Of a DNA stretch of 64,000 nt, positions 44,115 to 53,712 are shown in pieces. The stretch comes from Odoribacter sp. AF15-53. GTDB taxonomy: Bacteria > Bacteroidota > Bacteroidia > Bacteroidales > Marinifilaceae. Made by a program: the position numbers and the translations under genes. The stretch spans positions 79,731 to 143,730 of the forward strand of contig NZ_QUHC01000009.1 in NCBI RefSeq assembly GCF_003479425.1, in the 5' to 3' direction. The first letter of the stretch is position 1; every line of letters starts with the position of its first letter. The notes below the pieces were generated by a model. It searched no databases. It saw only the letters and a list, made by a program, of their open reading frames with translations, and was not told the DNA's origin.

Positions 44115-47100
44115 ATGAAAAAAAAGCAATTACACGTTGCTCGATCAGGTTTTTTGTTAATAAAAATGCTTCGTGTCATGAAATTAACATTTTTTATTTT
44201 GTGTGCGTGTTTGGTACACGTAAGTGCGACAAGTTTTTCGCAGCAGCAAAAAGTGTCGTTAACATGTGAAAATGAATTACTTTCTAGCGTGTTGAAAGAT
44301 TTGGAAAAACAAACTAGCTTGTACTTCTTTTTTAATGACAATGCGCTAGATGTTGGACGTCGAGTGTCTCTTTCTGTAAAAAATAAGGAATTGGAAGACG
44401 TGTTGGGAATGTTGCTGGGAGAAGACTATCAGTGGGAAATTGTAAATAACTTAATTGTTGTTACACGTGCTTCTGTTGAACAAAAAAAGAAAGAGATTCG
44501 AATTTGTGGAAAAGTAACAGATGAAAAGAAACAACCTATACCCGGTGTAACGATTTTAGTAAAAGGGTTAACCATAGGAACGGCAACCGATATGGATGGT
44601 AAATATGCCTTGACATTGCCGGAAATGAAAGATTTTTCATTGCTTTTTTCATTTTTGGGGATGGAAACTCAAGAGGTTAAATATGCTGGTAGGGATACGA
44701 TAAATGTTGTAATGCGGGAAGACGTCAAGAAAGTAGAGGAAGTCGTTGTTACGGGATATGCCAATATTCGGAAATCAAGTTTTACGGGGTCGGCTACAAC
44801 GGTAACACGTGATGAGATTTTAAAAGTGTCTTCTTCTAACCTAATTGGAGCGTTGTCAGTATTTGATCCATCATTAAGATTAGTAAAAAATAATGAAATG
44901 GGATCAGACCCGAACACGTTGCCGGAGTTTTACGTTCGTGGACGTTCTGGTATTACAAGTGTAAAAGAGTTGGATGAAATGCAATCGTCTTCTTCCAACG
45001 TAACAAGATTCGCTTTGACAAATAATCCGAATACTCCGATTTTCATTTTGGATGGTTTTGAAGTTAGTGTTGAAAAAGTATACGATTATGATATCAACCG
45101 AATTGCTAGTATCACCATATTAAAAGATGCGGCAGCTACAGCAATTTATGGTTCTCGTGCTTCAAACGGTGTAATTGTGATAGAGACTGTTGCTCCCTCT
45201 CCTGGAGAACTGAAAATAAATTATAATGGAAATTTGTCAATTACCGCCCCGGATCTATCTTCTTATGATTTGATGAATGCAAAGGAGGCTTTAGAGGCTG
45301 AAGTCGCCGCGGGATTATTTGATTATGATCCCAATGATACTAGCACTGATGCTCTGTGGCAAATTATGACTAAAAATACGTACTATCTACAAAAATCTAA
45401 TCTTGTTTCGAAAGGGGTTGATAACTATTGGCTATCGCAACCTTTGCGTACGGAAGTGAATCATAGTCACAGTCTTTATGTAGAAGGGGGAAGTGAAAGC
45501 GTTCGTTTTGGAATTGACTTGCGCTACAACAGCCAAAACGGTGTAATGAAAAAATCTTACCGTGATCGAATGGGGGCAGGAATTTCGTTGGATTATCGGT
45601 ATAAAGGATTTCAAGTGAGAAATCAAGTCTCTTTTGATTTGAATAAATCACAAGATTCTCCATATGGTTCTTTTTCCGACTATGCTCGTCGTCACCCGTA
45701 TGATAATTGGAAAGATGATGATGGACAATATGTACAAACTCTGCCAACGTATGGATTGACAGGAACAATAGAAAAGAACCCTTTATATGAAGCTCAAATG
45801 GGAAGTTTTTCTAGGTCGGGTTATAAAGATTTTACCAACAACTTAACAATCAATTGGTATTTCAACAACTTTTGGCAAATAAAAGGACAGTTGGCATTGA
45901 ATTATAATATCTCTGATACCGATAAGTTTACCGATCCGGCTTCTGGAATCTATGGTGTGACAGCATCTGCCTTTACTAAAGGAGAACGTAACTTGAGCGA
46001 AACGAAAAAATTTGGTTGGAATGTGAATGTATTCACGTCATACAATCAATCCATTCGGAAACATAATATTAATCTTTCCGTGGGACTTAACTTGAAAGAA
46101 GATAAGAGTTCGTATGAGTCATCTGCCTATAAAGGGTTTCCAAATGCAAAACGTAATGCAATCTCCTATGCTTACGAAATTGTAGAGAAACCTTCCGTGA
46201 CAGATAATAAGACTCGTTTGCTTGGATTTTTTACCACGTTGAACTATAGTTATAATGATATTTACCTGTTTGATCTTTCTTTCCGTGCAGATGGTTCTTC
46301 TGAATTCGGAAGCGATAAAAAATGGGGGCCCTTCTGGTCTTCCGGTTTTGGAATTAATGTCCACAATTATACTTTTGCTAAAGATTGGAAATTTTTAGAT
46401 CAGTTGAAAGTAAAAGCTACTTATGGACAAACCGGTAAATTAAATTTTCCGCCCTATGCAGCACGCCATTCATTTGAAATCAAGTTGGATCAGTGGTATC
46501 CGACAGGAATCGGTGCAAGCTTGATGGCGATGGGAAATGATCAATTGACTTGGGAAAAAACGCTTTCTTGGGATTTAGGTTTGGAAGCTGGAGTTTTGGG
46601 TGGAATATTATACGGACGCATTGGCTGGTATAATAGAAAAACAATAGACGGGATCACGGATGTATCTTTGCCCGCTTCTGCCGGTTTTCCTAGTTACAAA
46701 GATAATGCCGGAGAAATCCAAAACCGGGGAATGGAATTTTACTTAAATGTAAAACCCTACACTTCAAAGAACTTAGATGTAGTCTTGTTCGCCTCTCTTT
46801 CGCATAATAAGAACAAGATATTGAAATTATCCAAAGCTTTAGAAGAATATAATGATCGTGTAGATGAGCATTTTAGAAAATATGTAAATGCAAACCCGAA
46901 CTCACAATTGACAAGTATGTTGGGAACGTTGGATAATAATAAGAAATACTCTAAACCGGTCATGAAATACGAGGTAGGAAACTCTACGACCTCTATTTAT
47001 GGAATGAAATCATTGGGTATAAATCCTGCGGATGGACAAGAAATTTATTTGATGCGTGATGGAACAATTACCTATAATTGGGATACTTATGAACAGCAAA

Positions 47101-47573
47101 AAATTGGTGATACAGAACCTTGGGGAAATGGGTCTTTGGGATTAAACGTGCGTTTTTTGAATTTTACTCTTTACACCACATTTACTTTTGAATTTGGTGG
47201 TGATCAATACAATCAAACCTTGGTAGACAACGTCGAGAATGTAAATTTGTGGAGATACAATGCTGATCGACGCGTGCTCTCTCAACGTTGGCAAAACCCG
47301 GGTGATGTAACTTCTTTGAAATCATTGAAAGATCGTTACTACGTTACTCGCCCGACATCTCGATTCGTTCAAAAAAATAATACCTTGACATTTAATTCAT
47401 TGAATGTCGGATATGATTTTAACCGTGATCTAGTTCGACGTATTGGTTTCGATATGTTAAGGCTTCAATTTAGTATGAATGATATTACCACTATTTCCTC
47501 TATTAAACGAGAAATGGGGTTAAGTTATCCGTTTGCCAGAACTTTCACATTCACGTTAAACGCAAGTTTCTAA
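44115..47573 (+). CDS. SusC/RagA-type TonB-dependent receptor with STN domain, locus C
   Basis: Receptor of 1152 residues. Signal peptide ends near 46 (HVSATSFSQ), followed by STN (about 50-120: VSLTCENELLSSVLKDLEKQT), the carboxypeptidase-like domain (about 131-200: ICGKVTDEKKQPIPGVTI) and the TonB-box region VEEVVVTGY. The plug is of the GSDPN variant (SSNLIGALSVFDPS...MGSDPNTLPEFYVRG), then ASITILKDAAATAIYGSRASNGVIVIET and a barrel ending FARTFTFTLNASF. It is closest in plan to SusC2 of locus A. The STN should relay ligand binding to the locus C FecR. Confidence 0.94.
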   Translation: MKKKQLHVARSGFLLIKMLRVMKLTFFILCACLVHVSATSFSQQQKVSLTCENELLSSVLKDLEKQTSLYFFFNDNALDVGRRVSLSVKNKELEDVLGMLLGEDYQWEIVNNLIVVTRASVEQKKKEIRICGKVTDEKKQPIPGVTILVKGLTIGTATDMDGKYALTLPEMKDFSLLFSFLGMETQEVKYAGRDTINVVMREDVKKVEEVVVTGYANIRKSSFTGSATTVTRDEILKVSSSNLIGALSVFDPSLRLVKNNEMGSDPNTLPEFYVRGRSGITSVKELDEMQSSSSNVTRFALTNNPNTPIFILDGFEVSVEKVYDYDINRIASITILKDAAATAIYGSRASNGVIVIETVAPSPGELKINYNGNLSITAPDLSSYDLMNAKEALEAEVAAGLFDYDPNDTSTDALWQIMTKNTYYLQKSNLVSKGVDNYWLSQPLRTEVNHSHSLYVEGGSESVRFGIDLRYNSQNGVMKKSYRDRMGAGISLDYRYKGFQVRNQVSFDLNKSQDSPYGSFSDYARRHPYDNWKDDDGQYVQTLPTYGLTGTIEKNPLYEAQMGSFSRSGYKDFTNNLTINWYFNNFWQIKGQLALNYNISDTDKFTDPASGIYGVTASAFTKGERNLSETKKFGWNVNVFTSYNQSIRKHNINLSVGLNLKEDKSSYESSAYKGFPNAKRNAISYAYEIVEKPSVTDNKTRLLGFFTTLNYSYNDIYLFDLSFRADGSSEFGSDKKWGPFWSSGFGINVHNYTFAKDWKFLDQLKVKATYGQTGKLNFPPYAARHSFEIKLDQWYPTGIGASLMAMGNDQLTWEKTLSWDLGLEAGVLGGILYGRIGWYNRKTIDGITDVSLPASAGFPSYKDNAGEIQNRGMEFYLNVKPYTSKNLDVVLFASLSHNKNKILKLSKALEEYNDRVDEHFRKYVNANPNSQLTSMLGTLDNNKKYSKPVMKYEVGNSTTSIYGMKSLGINPADGQEIYLMRDGTITYNWDTYEQQKIGDTEPWGNGSLGLNVRFLNFTLYTTFTFEFGGDQYNQTLVDNVENVNLWRYNADRRVLSQRWQNPGDVTSLKSLKDRYYVTRPTSRFVQKNNTLTFNSLNVGYDFNRDLVRRIGFDMLRLQFSMNDITTISSIKREMGLSYPFARTFTFTLNASF

Positions 47574-47590
47574 TCTAAATATAATATGAA

Positions 47591-49087
47591 ATGAAAACAA
47601 AAATATCAATAGCGTGTTTGTTATCCATAAGTATTTTAACTTCATGCAATGACTGGTTGGACATAAAATCCGACAACGTGTTGCTTCAAGAAGAAATCTT
47701 TGGAGATTATACGGGAGTACAAATGGCTGTAAATGGCGTCTATGAAGATATCGCTGTAACAGGTTTGTACGGTCAAAATCTAACGTGGGGATTTGCAAGT
47801 GCTTTAGCCGGAAATTATCGACAAGATGGATTGCCTACAGAATTGGCAGAGGCCGCTAAATACAATTGGAAGAACTCGAGTGTCCAAAGTGTAACAGAAA
47901 ATATCTGGGCGAAAGCGTATAATGTAATTGCTAGCTGCAACAATATTATTCAAGAAGTAGAGAAAAAAGATAGTACTTTTTTCAATAATAAAGACATTGA
48001 AAAGCAACTGATTTTAGCTGAAATGCACGGCTTGCGAGCTTTGTTACATTTTGATATGTTGCGATTGTTTTGTCCGGTTCCCAGTAATGGAAATATGGAA
48101 TCGCTAGCGATTCCTTATGTAACCCAATATCCAGATCACCAACCGACTCGGATGACGATGAGTCAAGTACTTGAGAATATCGTCTCGGATATGGAATTTG
48201 CTCAACGAGTATTAGGACCTCTAGATACGTTAAAATTTGAATCTTGGACAAAACAACGTCAGCACCGCTTTCCGTGGTCATCTCATGCCATATCTTTGGG
48301 AGATGATTTCTTAAACTATCGGGGGACTCGGATGAATTATTGGGGAGCAACTGCGTTGTTAGCTCGTATATATATGTGGATAGGAAATGAGGAGAAAGCC
48401 TATAAAAATGCAAATAATATAAAACAATTCGTTGATGCAGGGTGGTTTAAGTGGACTACGGCTAACGGCCATGGAAATCTAGATGCCACTCCGGAATATT
48501 CGGATCCGAAACGTTGGGAAGAACTTTGTTTAGGCTTTTATAATCGGGAAAATTTAAACAATTTCGAGTCTGCAGCTACCTATGACTCTTATTTTAAAAT
48601 GAAAGAGATGGGAAAACTTTTTGGAATGGAAACGAGCGATTATCGTTATAAGGGTTTCTACAATCGTTATAATGGAAATGAACGCTATATTGTGTGGGAA
48701 CGTCCTATCGCTTCTTCAAATAACACAACGTCACAGGTGACCAATGTTATTAATTATCAATGTCCGGTGATTCCAATAATTCGTTTTACAGAAATGTATC
48801 ATATTTTGATTGAATGCTTGATCAACCAAAATCATTTGGATGAAGCGAAAACTCTATTTGAGACCTTGCGTATTCAGCGTGGAATCATAGAACGTGCGTT
48901 GCCTGATGATGCTGCAAGCTTGAAAGAAAAATTGGTAAATGAAATGATTCGGGAAGGATTGACAGAAGGGCAAACATTTTTTATGTACAAGAGATTGAAT
49001 CACGATGTCTTTAATGGTGATCGCGATATTCCGATGTCAGCTGAAAAATTCACTGCGGAATATCCCAATAATGAAATATCTTATTAA
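47591..49087 (+). CDS. SusD/RagB-type lipoprotein, locus C
   Basis: Lipoprotein of 498 residues, 17 nt after SusC. Lipobox ISILTSC then NDWLDIKSDNVLLQEEIF. Core helices include LILAEMHGLRALLHFDMLRLFCP and the end has MIREGLTEGQTFFMYKRLN. Expected to cap the SusC barrel on the cell surface and to bind the ligand. Confidence 0.93.
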   Translation: MKTKISIACLLSISILTSCNDWLDIKSDNVLLQEEIFGDYTGVQMAVNGVYEDIAVTGLYGQNLTWGFASALAGNYRQDGLPTELAEAAKYNWKNSSVQSVTENIWAKAYNVIASCNNIIQEVEKKDSTFFNNKDIEKQLILAEMHGLRALLHFDMLRLFCPVPSNGNMESLAIPYVTQYPDHQPTRMTMSQVLENIVSDMEFAQRVLGPLDTLKFESWTKQRQHRFPWSSHAISLGDDFLNYRGTRMNYWGATALLARIYMWIGNEEKAYKNANNIKQFVDAGWFKWTTANGHGNLDATPEYSDPKRWEELCLGFYNRENLNNFESAATYDSYFKMKEMGKLFGMETSDYRYKGFYNRYNGNERYIVWERPIASSNNTTSQVTNVINYQCPVIPIIRFTEMYHILIECLINQNHLDEAKTLFETLRIQRGIIERALPDDAASLKEKLVNEMIREGLTEGQTFFMYKRLNHDVFNGDRDIPMSAEKFTAEYPNNEISY

Positions 49088-49104
49088 TTGATAGCAAAAG
49101 AACT

Positions 49105-49800
49105 ATGAAACGAATATTATTGATATTAGGAATTTTTTGTTTCTTTTCGGCTTGTGAACGAGATCATATCATGAAATATAGTGATAAAGCTTATATCCAA
49201 TTCACTCGGAGCATGGTTGATTCTGTTGAATTTTCGTTTACATTCCACCCGAATAAAGATACCGTAGAATATGCACTGGGTGTAAAACTAGTTGGCGATC
49301 CGGTAGAGTGGGATCGAGAATATCGGGTAACTGTGATTGATGATTATACCACGGCAACTTCTAATCACTACATTTTACCGGAGCGTTGGATTTTGGAGAA
49401 AAATGAAATAAGTAGCAACGTGAACATAAAATTCATCCGTACCCCGGACTTGCAAACCACGCCGGTTCGCTTGGCCGTTCGCTTGGAGCCGACCGATGAT
49501 TTGGCTCTTGGGCAAACTTCTTGTCGTGCTAGAATCCTTTGGATAAACGATATAATTTCAAAACCGGGTTGGTGGAATTCTACAATTGTAAACTCTTATC
49601 TGGGTTCCTATTCGGATAAAAAATATCGTCTATTTATTCAGGTTACTGGAATTGGCGAGCTCGATTCGGATGATGCTATAACTTGTCGTTATAACGCATT
49701 ACTCTTGAGAAAATACCTGAATGAGCAAGAAGAATTGGGTAACACGGTGTACGAGGATGATGACTATACCAAGATGACTGTTTCTGTAATTGGTGGTTAA
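49105..49800 (+). CDS. DUF4843-type lipoprotein, locus C
   Basis: Lipoprotein of 231 residues (lipobox FFSAC, then ERDHIMKYSDKAYIQF). It shares with the locus A protein the order 'VEFSFTFHPNKDTVEYALGVKLVGDPVEWDREYRVTV', 'HYILPE' and 'PVRLAVRLEPTDDLALG'. Same position behind SusD and before the PKD-like gene. Accessory surface protein; function unknown. Confidence 0.8.
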   Translation: MKRILLILGIFCFFSACERDHIMKYSDKAYIQFTRSMVDSVEFSFTFHPNKDTVEYALGVKLVGDPVEWDREYRVTVIDDYTTATSNHYILPERWILEKNEISSNVNIKFIRTPDLQTTPVRLAVRLEPTDDLALGQTSCRARILWINDIISKPGWWNSTIVNSYLGSYSDKKYRLFIQVTGIGELDSDDAITCRYNALLLRKYLNEQEELGNTVYEDDDYTKMTVSVIGG

Positions 49801-49816
49801 TAAATAGATACAAAAG

Positions 49817-51400
49817 ATGAAAATTGCAACTATATTCTTAGGAATCCTTTTTTTATGGCTGTTAAACGGCTGTTACGAAGATAAAGGAAATTATAATTAT
49901 GCGGATGTTCGTGAGGTCAAAGTGGACATAAAACCTGAAAACTCGTATACGATATTTGCTTATCTCGGTGAAGAGGTGGAAGTTGAACCTAAATTGACTT
50001 TTGAATATTCGACAGATACTCTAGATTATGAATATACCTGGAAGTTAGATACAACAACAATATCTCATGATCGTGTGTTAAAATATACACACCAAGGAGT
50101 ATGTAAATCATTTACTTTGTATTTGTATGTGACAGATATTCGTTCTGGACAAGTGTATTTCAATAGCACAGCGTTGCAGGTCGATTCTCCATATAAATAT
50201 GGGTATCTTATTTTGGCAGAAAAAAGAGATGGATCAACCGATTTACACTATTTGAGATTGGAAAAACCAAATGACAAACCCTATTATTATACACCATTCT
50301 TAAACCTCTATTCGTCTCTGTTTGCTAATGATCCGTTAGGGAAACGACCTTATTTTATAGCGGAAAACTACACGATAGACAATAGAGGAGGGGATGAATT
50401 ATTGATCTTTCAGCAAGAGGGAGGATGCATATCTTTGGATGGTAGATTGTTCAATAAAGTGGTATCCTTGGATGAAGAATTTTATGGTGGTTATCCGGCA
50501 GGTGTGACACCCCAATATATGGTGTTTGGAAATGTCGTAGATTTGATGGTTGGGAATGATGGAAATGTTTATACTCGCTACATACATCCTCAATCAACAC
50601 AAGGTAACGGATTTCATTTGACTCGTTTCTTGAACTTGCCGTTCGATTTTGATAAGAAAAATACATATATTGACCAAGTTTTTCAAGTACCTTATTTTTG
50701 GAGTGGATTACAATTGATGCATGACAAAACAAACAACCGCTTCGTTGCATTTGCGACGAATACGGATGCAGCTGCCGGAAAGCAAGGTGTTATTGATGAT
50801 AATTCCTCTGATTACGAAAAATTTATAAATTTGAATAACTTTGGAGAGTTCTCTTTGGTATGGGCAACTTGTGAAGCAACCGCTTATGGTTCTGCAACCT
50901 TCAGATGTATTTTCAAAAAAGATTGCGAATATTATGTCCAGAAATTTACTTTGGCAAAGGACTATAATTCTACAACAGTTCGAGTCTCAAATCAAAGTAA
51001 ATGGAAATTTGACGCATCGGACATCGTTTCAGAGCAAACCGTATACGCCATGTTAGGGAATGGAAATTTTATGTATTTTGCCGAAGGAAAATCGTTGTAT
51101 TATTGCGAATTTAGAAATGAAGGTAATCGCATACGACAAATTGTGAAAAAAATCCATGATTTTGATCATAACGTCACTCATTTGAGACCGGATTATAACG
51201 GAGATCGATTGTTGATTGCCTTGGAAAGTGGAAAATTCTATATCTTCTACACGGTAAATGAAGTGTTAGGATCAGAAAACCCTTGGACTACAGGAAAAAT
51301 GTACGAATCTCCTGATGACATCGAAATCGGAGAAATTAAACAAGTCATATTTAAATATGGTAATTTTAGCAATGCAGGCGGAAGTGGAGCTCCGTGGTAG
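49817..51400 (+). CDS. PKD-like family lipoprotein, locus C
   Basis: Lipoprotein of 527 residues (lipobox LLNGC, then YEDKGNYNYADV). N-terminal PKD/Ig-like strands (YEYTWKLDTTTISHDRVLKY) precede a long region with repeated beta strands, as in the locus A homologue. Likely a surface binding protein for the SusC/D ligand, by position. It is followed by a hairpin with a UUCG loop before the fucosidase-like gene. Confidence 0.82.
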   Translation: MKIATIFLGILFLWLLNGCYEDKGNYNYADVREVKVDIKPENSYTIFAYLGEEVEVEPKLTFEYSTDTLDYEYTWKLDTTTISHDRVLKYTHQGVCKSFTLYLYVTDIRSGQVYFNSTALQVDSPYKYGYLILAEKRDGSTDLHYLRLEKPNDKPYYYTPFLNLYSSLFANDPLGKRPYFIAENYTIDNRGGDELLIFQQEGGCISLDGRLFNKVVSLDEEFYGGYPAGVTPQYMVFGNVVDLMVGNDGNVYTRYIHPQSTQGNGFHLTRFLNLPFDFDKKNTYIDQVFQVPYFWSGLQLMHDKTNNRFVAFATNTDAAAGKQGVIDDNSSDYEKFINLNNFGEFSLVWATCEATAYGSATFRCIFKKDCEYYVQKFTLAKDYNSTTVRVSNQSKWKFDASDIVSEQTVYAMLGNGNFMYFAEGKSLYYCEFRNEGNRIRQIVKKIHDFDHNVTHLRPDYNGDRLLIALESGKFYIFYTVNEVLGSENPWTTGKMYESPDDIEIGEIKQVIFKYGNFSNAGGSGAPW

Positions 51401-51445
51401 TAAAATTGCCGACTTCCAATAAAAATTATTTAATAAAACAAAACG

Positions 51446-51476
51446 GAGAAGGTGTGTTTCGACACACTTTCTCTTT
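51446..51476 (+). terminator. UUCG-loop hairpin between PKD-like and GH29 genes
   Basis: GAGAAGGTGTGT (51446-51457) pairs with ACACACTTTCTC (51462-51473) with one G-U pair around a TTCG loop, followed by a short T-run. It probably reduces, rather than stops, transcription into the fucosidase-like gene. Confidence 0.65.
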
Positions 51477-51498
51477 AAATGTTTGGATTGTAAACATT

Positions 51499-52890
51499 AT
51501 GATGAAAAAAATATTTATAATATTTATTGAGCTGATTTCAGTCGTGTATGTAACAGCTCAAAACAAATCGTTATATCAATTGCAACAAGAGTTCGTGAAT
51601 TTGCGTTTCGGAATGTTTATCCATTTCAACATGCCGACTTATTTTAATGAAGATTGGCCAGATCCCGATGCGGATCCGATGCTTTTTAACCCTGTAAAAT
51701 TGGATTGTCGGCAGTGGGCGATAGCGGCAAAGACCGCTAAAATGAGTTACGGCTGCTTAACGACAAAACACCATAGCGGTTTTTGTATTTGGAACACGCA
51801 AACAACGGACTATAGCGTTATGAGGAGTCCGCTTAAACGAGACGTGGTGAAAGAATTCGTGGAGGCATTTCGAGCAGAAGGGCTTCAAGTGATGCTTTAT
51901 TATTCGATCCTTGACATGCATGCTCACTTGCGTCCACATCACATTGTTCCGGCACATGTGGAGATGATCAAGCAACAACTTCGTGAACTGCTTACAAATT
52001 ACGGTGAGATCTCGGCCTTAATTATAGATGGATGGGATGCTCCGTGGTCTCGTATTTCATACGATGAAATCCCTTTTGAAGATATTTATCGTTTTGTAAA
52101 ATCCATTCAACCTAATTGCTTGGTTATGGATTTGAATGCTGCCAAATATCCTGCCGAAGCGTTGTTCTATACCGACATAAAGTCATATGAACAAGGTGCA
52201 GGGCAACATATTTCAAAAGAATCAAATCGATTGCCGGCATTATCTTGTTTCCCTCTGCAGGCTAACTGGTTTTGGAAAGAGAGTTTCCCGACAACGGAAG
52301 TGAAAAAAGCTGAACAAATCGTGTATGACAACATCATTCCGATGGGAAACGTGTATTGTAATTTTATATTGAATGTCGCTCCAAACCGGGAAGGACTCAT
52401 TGACAAAAATGCCTTGAAAGCATTAAAAGAGATTGGAAAACTTTGGAAAAATAATGATCAACAACCTCTATTACCGGAGACAGAAAAACCGATCATTTCT
52501 TCTAATATCGCAAAAAATCAACCGACTGAAAGTTCTTGGAGTAGCGATTATGCTATTATGGATTTTGCCAATGACGATAATTTTAATACATGCTGGAACT
52601 CGAATGTTAACGTGAAAATACCTTGGTACACTGTAACCTTTGAACGTGAAAAACCTTTTAATATGATTGTTATAACCGATAGAATGAATGATGGTTTGCA
52701 AGAATATCGTTTGGAATATCGTGTAAATGGCACATGGAAAACTATTTATGAGGGGAAAGCTCCAGTAGAACATCGTGTAAAGATTCATCGTTTCAAAGAG
52801 GTGTGGGGAGATGCTGTACGAATCACGATATTGGAAGCAAGTACGACTCCGTCAATTGCTGAATTTGGCGTTTATTGTGAAAGAGAATAG
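51499..52890 (+). CDS. GH29-like alpha-L-fucosidase with C-terminal F5/8-type domain
   Basis: Secreted enzyme of 463 residues; ATG 51499 or 51502 gives a signal peptide (KKIFIIFIELISVVYVTAQ), whereas the longer frame from 51394 overlaps the PKD-like gene and lacks one. The N-terminal barrel has FGMFIHFNMPTYFNEDW and LTTKHHSGFCIWNTQTTDYSV. Asp177 in ALIIDGWDAPW sits in the place of the GH29 nucleophile (WFDG). Family members release alpha-linked fucose. The last 130 residues (SSWSSDYAIMDFANDDNFNTCWNS...) look like an F5/8-type (CBM32-like) sandwich. Last gene of locus C. Substrate linkage cannot be predicted. Confidence 0.87.
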   Translation: MMKKIFIIFIELISVVYVTAQNKSLYQLQQEFVNLRFGMFIHFNMPTYFNEDWPDPDADPMLFNPVKLDCRQWAIAAKTAKMSYGCLTTKHHSGFCIWNTQTTDYSVMRSPLKRDVVKEFVEAFRAEGLQVMLYYSILDMHAHLRPHHIVPAHVEMIKQQLRELLTNYGEISALIIDGWDAPWSRISYDEIPFEDIYRFVKSIQPNCLVMDLNAAKYPAEALFYTDIKSYEQGAGQHISKESNRLPALSCFPLQANWFWKESFPTTEVKKAEQIVYDNIIPMGNVYCNFILNVAPNREGLIDKNALKALKEIGKLWKNNDQQPLLPETEKPIISSNIAKNQPTESSWSSDYAIMDFANDDNFNTCWNSNVNVKIPWYTVTFEREKPFNMIVITDRMNDGLQEYRLEYRVNGTWKTIYEGKAPVEHRVKIHRFKEVWGDAVRITILEASTTPSIAEFGVYCERE

Positions 52891-53089
52891 TTTTTATTGT
52901 TGATTATCAAGTACAACTTGAACCCAAAGAATCATCCCATGGAACCTTTTCCATGGGTGGCAAGTCCTTCAAAGGTCTTGTAGATCAGTATCCGTTGGTT
53001 ACGGCAGACATGAAGCGGGGGCGAATTCGGGAAACTGATCCCTGTCCATTCAAATGTGTCAGATGCTGGCATTTTTATAATAAAACTAA

Positions 53090-53214
53090 GGGAAATCCTA
53101 CAGAAATCCTAGGGAAATAATCCCCCTTATTCGAAGCTCATTCGAAGCTTATTCAGAGCTTAGGCATCCCGTAATGCGTGAGCCTCGAATAAACTTTGAA
53201 TGAGTTCTGTGGGA
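53090..53214 (+). repeat. Phased 11-bp repeat array with long hairpin
   Basis: From 53090 the sequence can be cut into consecutive 11-mers with internal similarity: GGGAAATCCTA, CAGAAATCCTA, GGGAAATAATC, then CCCCTTATTCG, AAGCTCATTCG, AAGCTTATTCA; later GCCTCGAATAA, ACTTTGAATGA. The segments 53137-53167 and 53174-53204 are imperfect reverse complements (31 nt each, 6-nt loop). Confidence 0.65.
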
Positions 53215-53483
53215 GTGAGATTATTTGGATTAAATTACTCCTTTATTTCGGTTAGATTTGAGTAATATCACGAAAGTAAATTTCTTAGTCTTTCCGTTAG
53301 ATATGAGTTCGGGTTACCCCCAAAAAAATGATGATATATCATTTAACACATTATATATCATTGATATTACAAAAAAAGGTATTTTTATTTAGACTGCGAT
53401 TCTACTTGAAAAGAGATTCTCTTATCCCGAACTTACGTTATTCAGTTTAACAAATTTATTAACGAACGATAGTCAATAAAAAT

Positions 53484-53640
53484 GTGAATATAAAAGATTC
53501 TGATTCCTTTTGAAACTTTTCGATGGAATAAATATTAATTGTTGGCAGAGTGTTGCAGAATTTTCAAGGTAGAGCCATTGAAATACTTGGGATATATTCA
53601 GGTAATGATCTCCCGTTGGCCTTATTTCCGACTTTTCCCT
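53484..53640 (+). repeat. Interspersed non-coding repeat, copy B
   Basis: Second copy of the element at 32582, same orientation, aligned without gaps at offset 20,902. Best-conserved blocks are 53484-53536 and 53576-53614. It ends about 70 nt before the locus D sigma gene. Confidence 0.8.
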
Positions 53641-53681
53641 ATTTTTCCGGACACGAGAGTATAAAATATAAAGAGAATCAT

Positions 53682-53689
53682 TATTTTTG
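53682..53689 (+). promoter_or_regulatory. -7 box for locus D sigma factor
   Basis: TATTTTTG matches TAnnTTTG exactly, 23 nt before the ATG. No good TTTG is found at the expected -33 position, so the promoter may be weak or activator-dependent. Confidence 0.4.
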
Positions 53690-53712
53690 CTTTCAATAAG
53701 GAAAGGTGGCCT

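Larger units (their letters stand above)
52891..53712. other. 822-bp intergenic region between loci C and D
   Basis: No convincing gene. It contains a perfect 9-bp hairpin (52936-52944 with 52949-52957), a 55-codon open frame with three Cys (52953-53120), a phased 11-bp array with a long hairpin (53090-53214), A/T-rich palindromic DNA around 53325-53375, copy B of the interspersed repeat (53484-53640) and the start region of the locus D sigma gene. Confidence 0.7.

Noticed and set aside
52936..52957. Hairpin CCCATGGAA / TTCCATGGG as a terminator of locus C
   Set aside because: Stem is perfect but no T tract follows on either strand, so termination cannot be supported.
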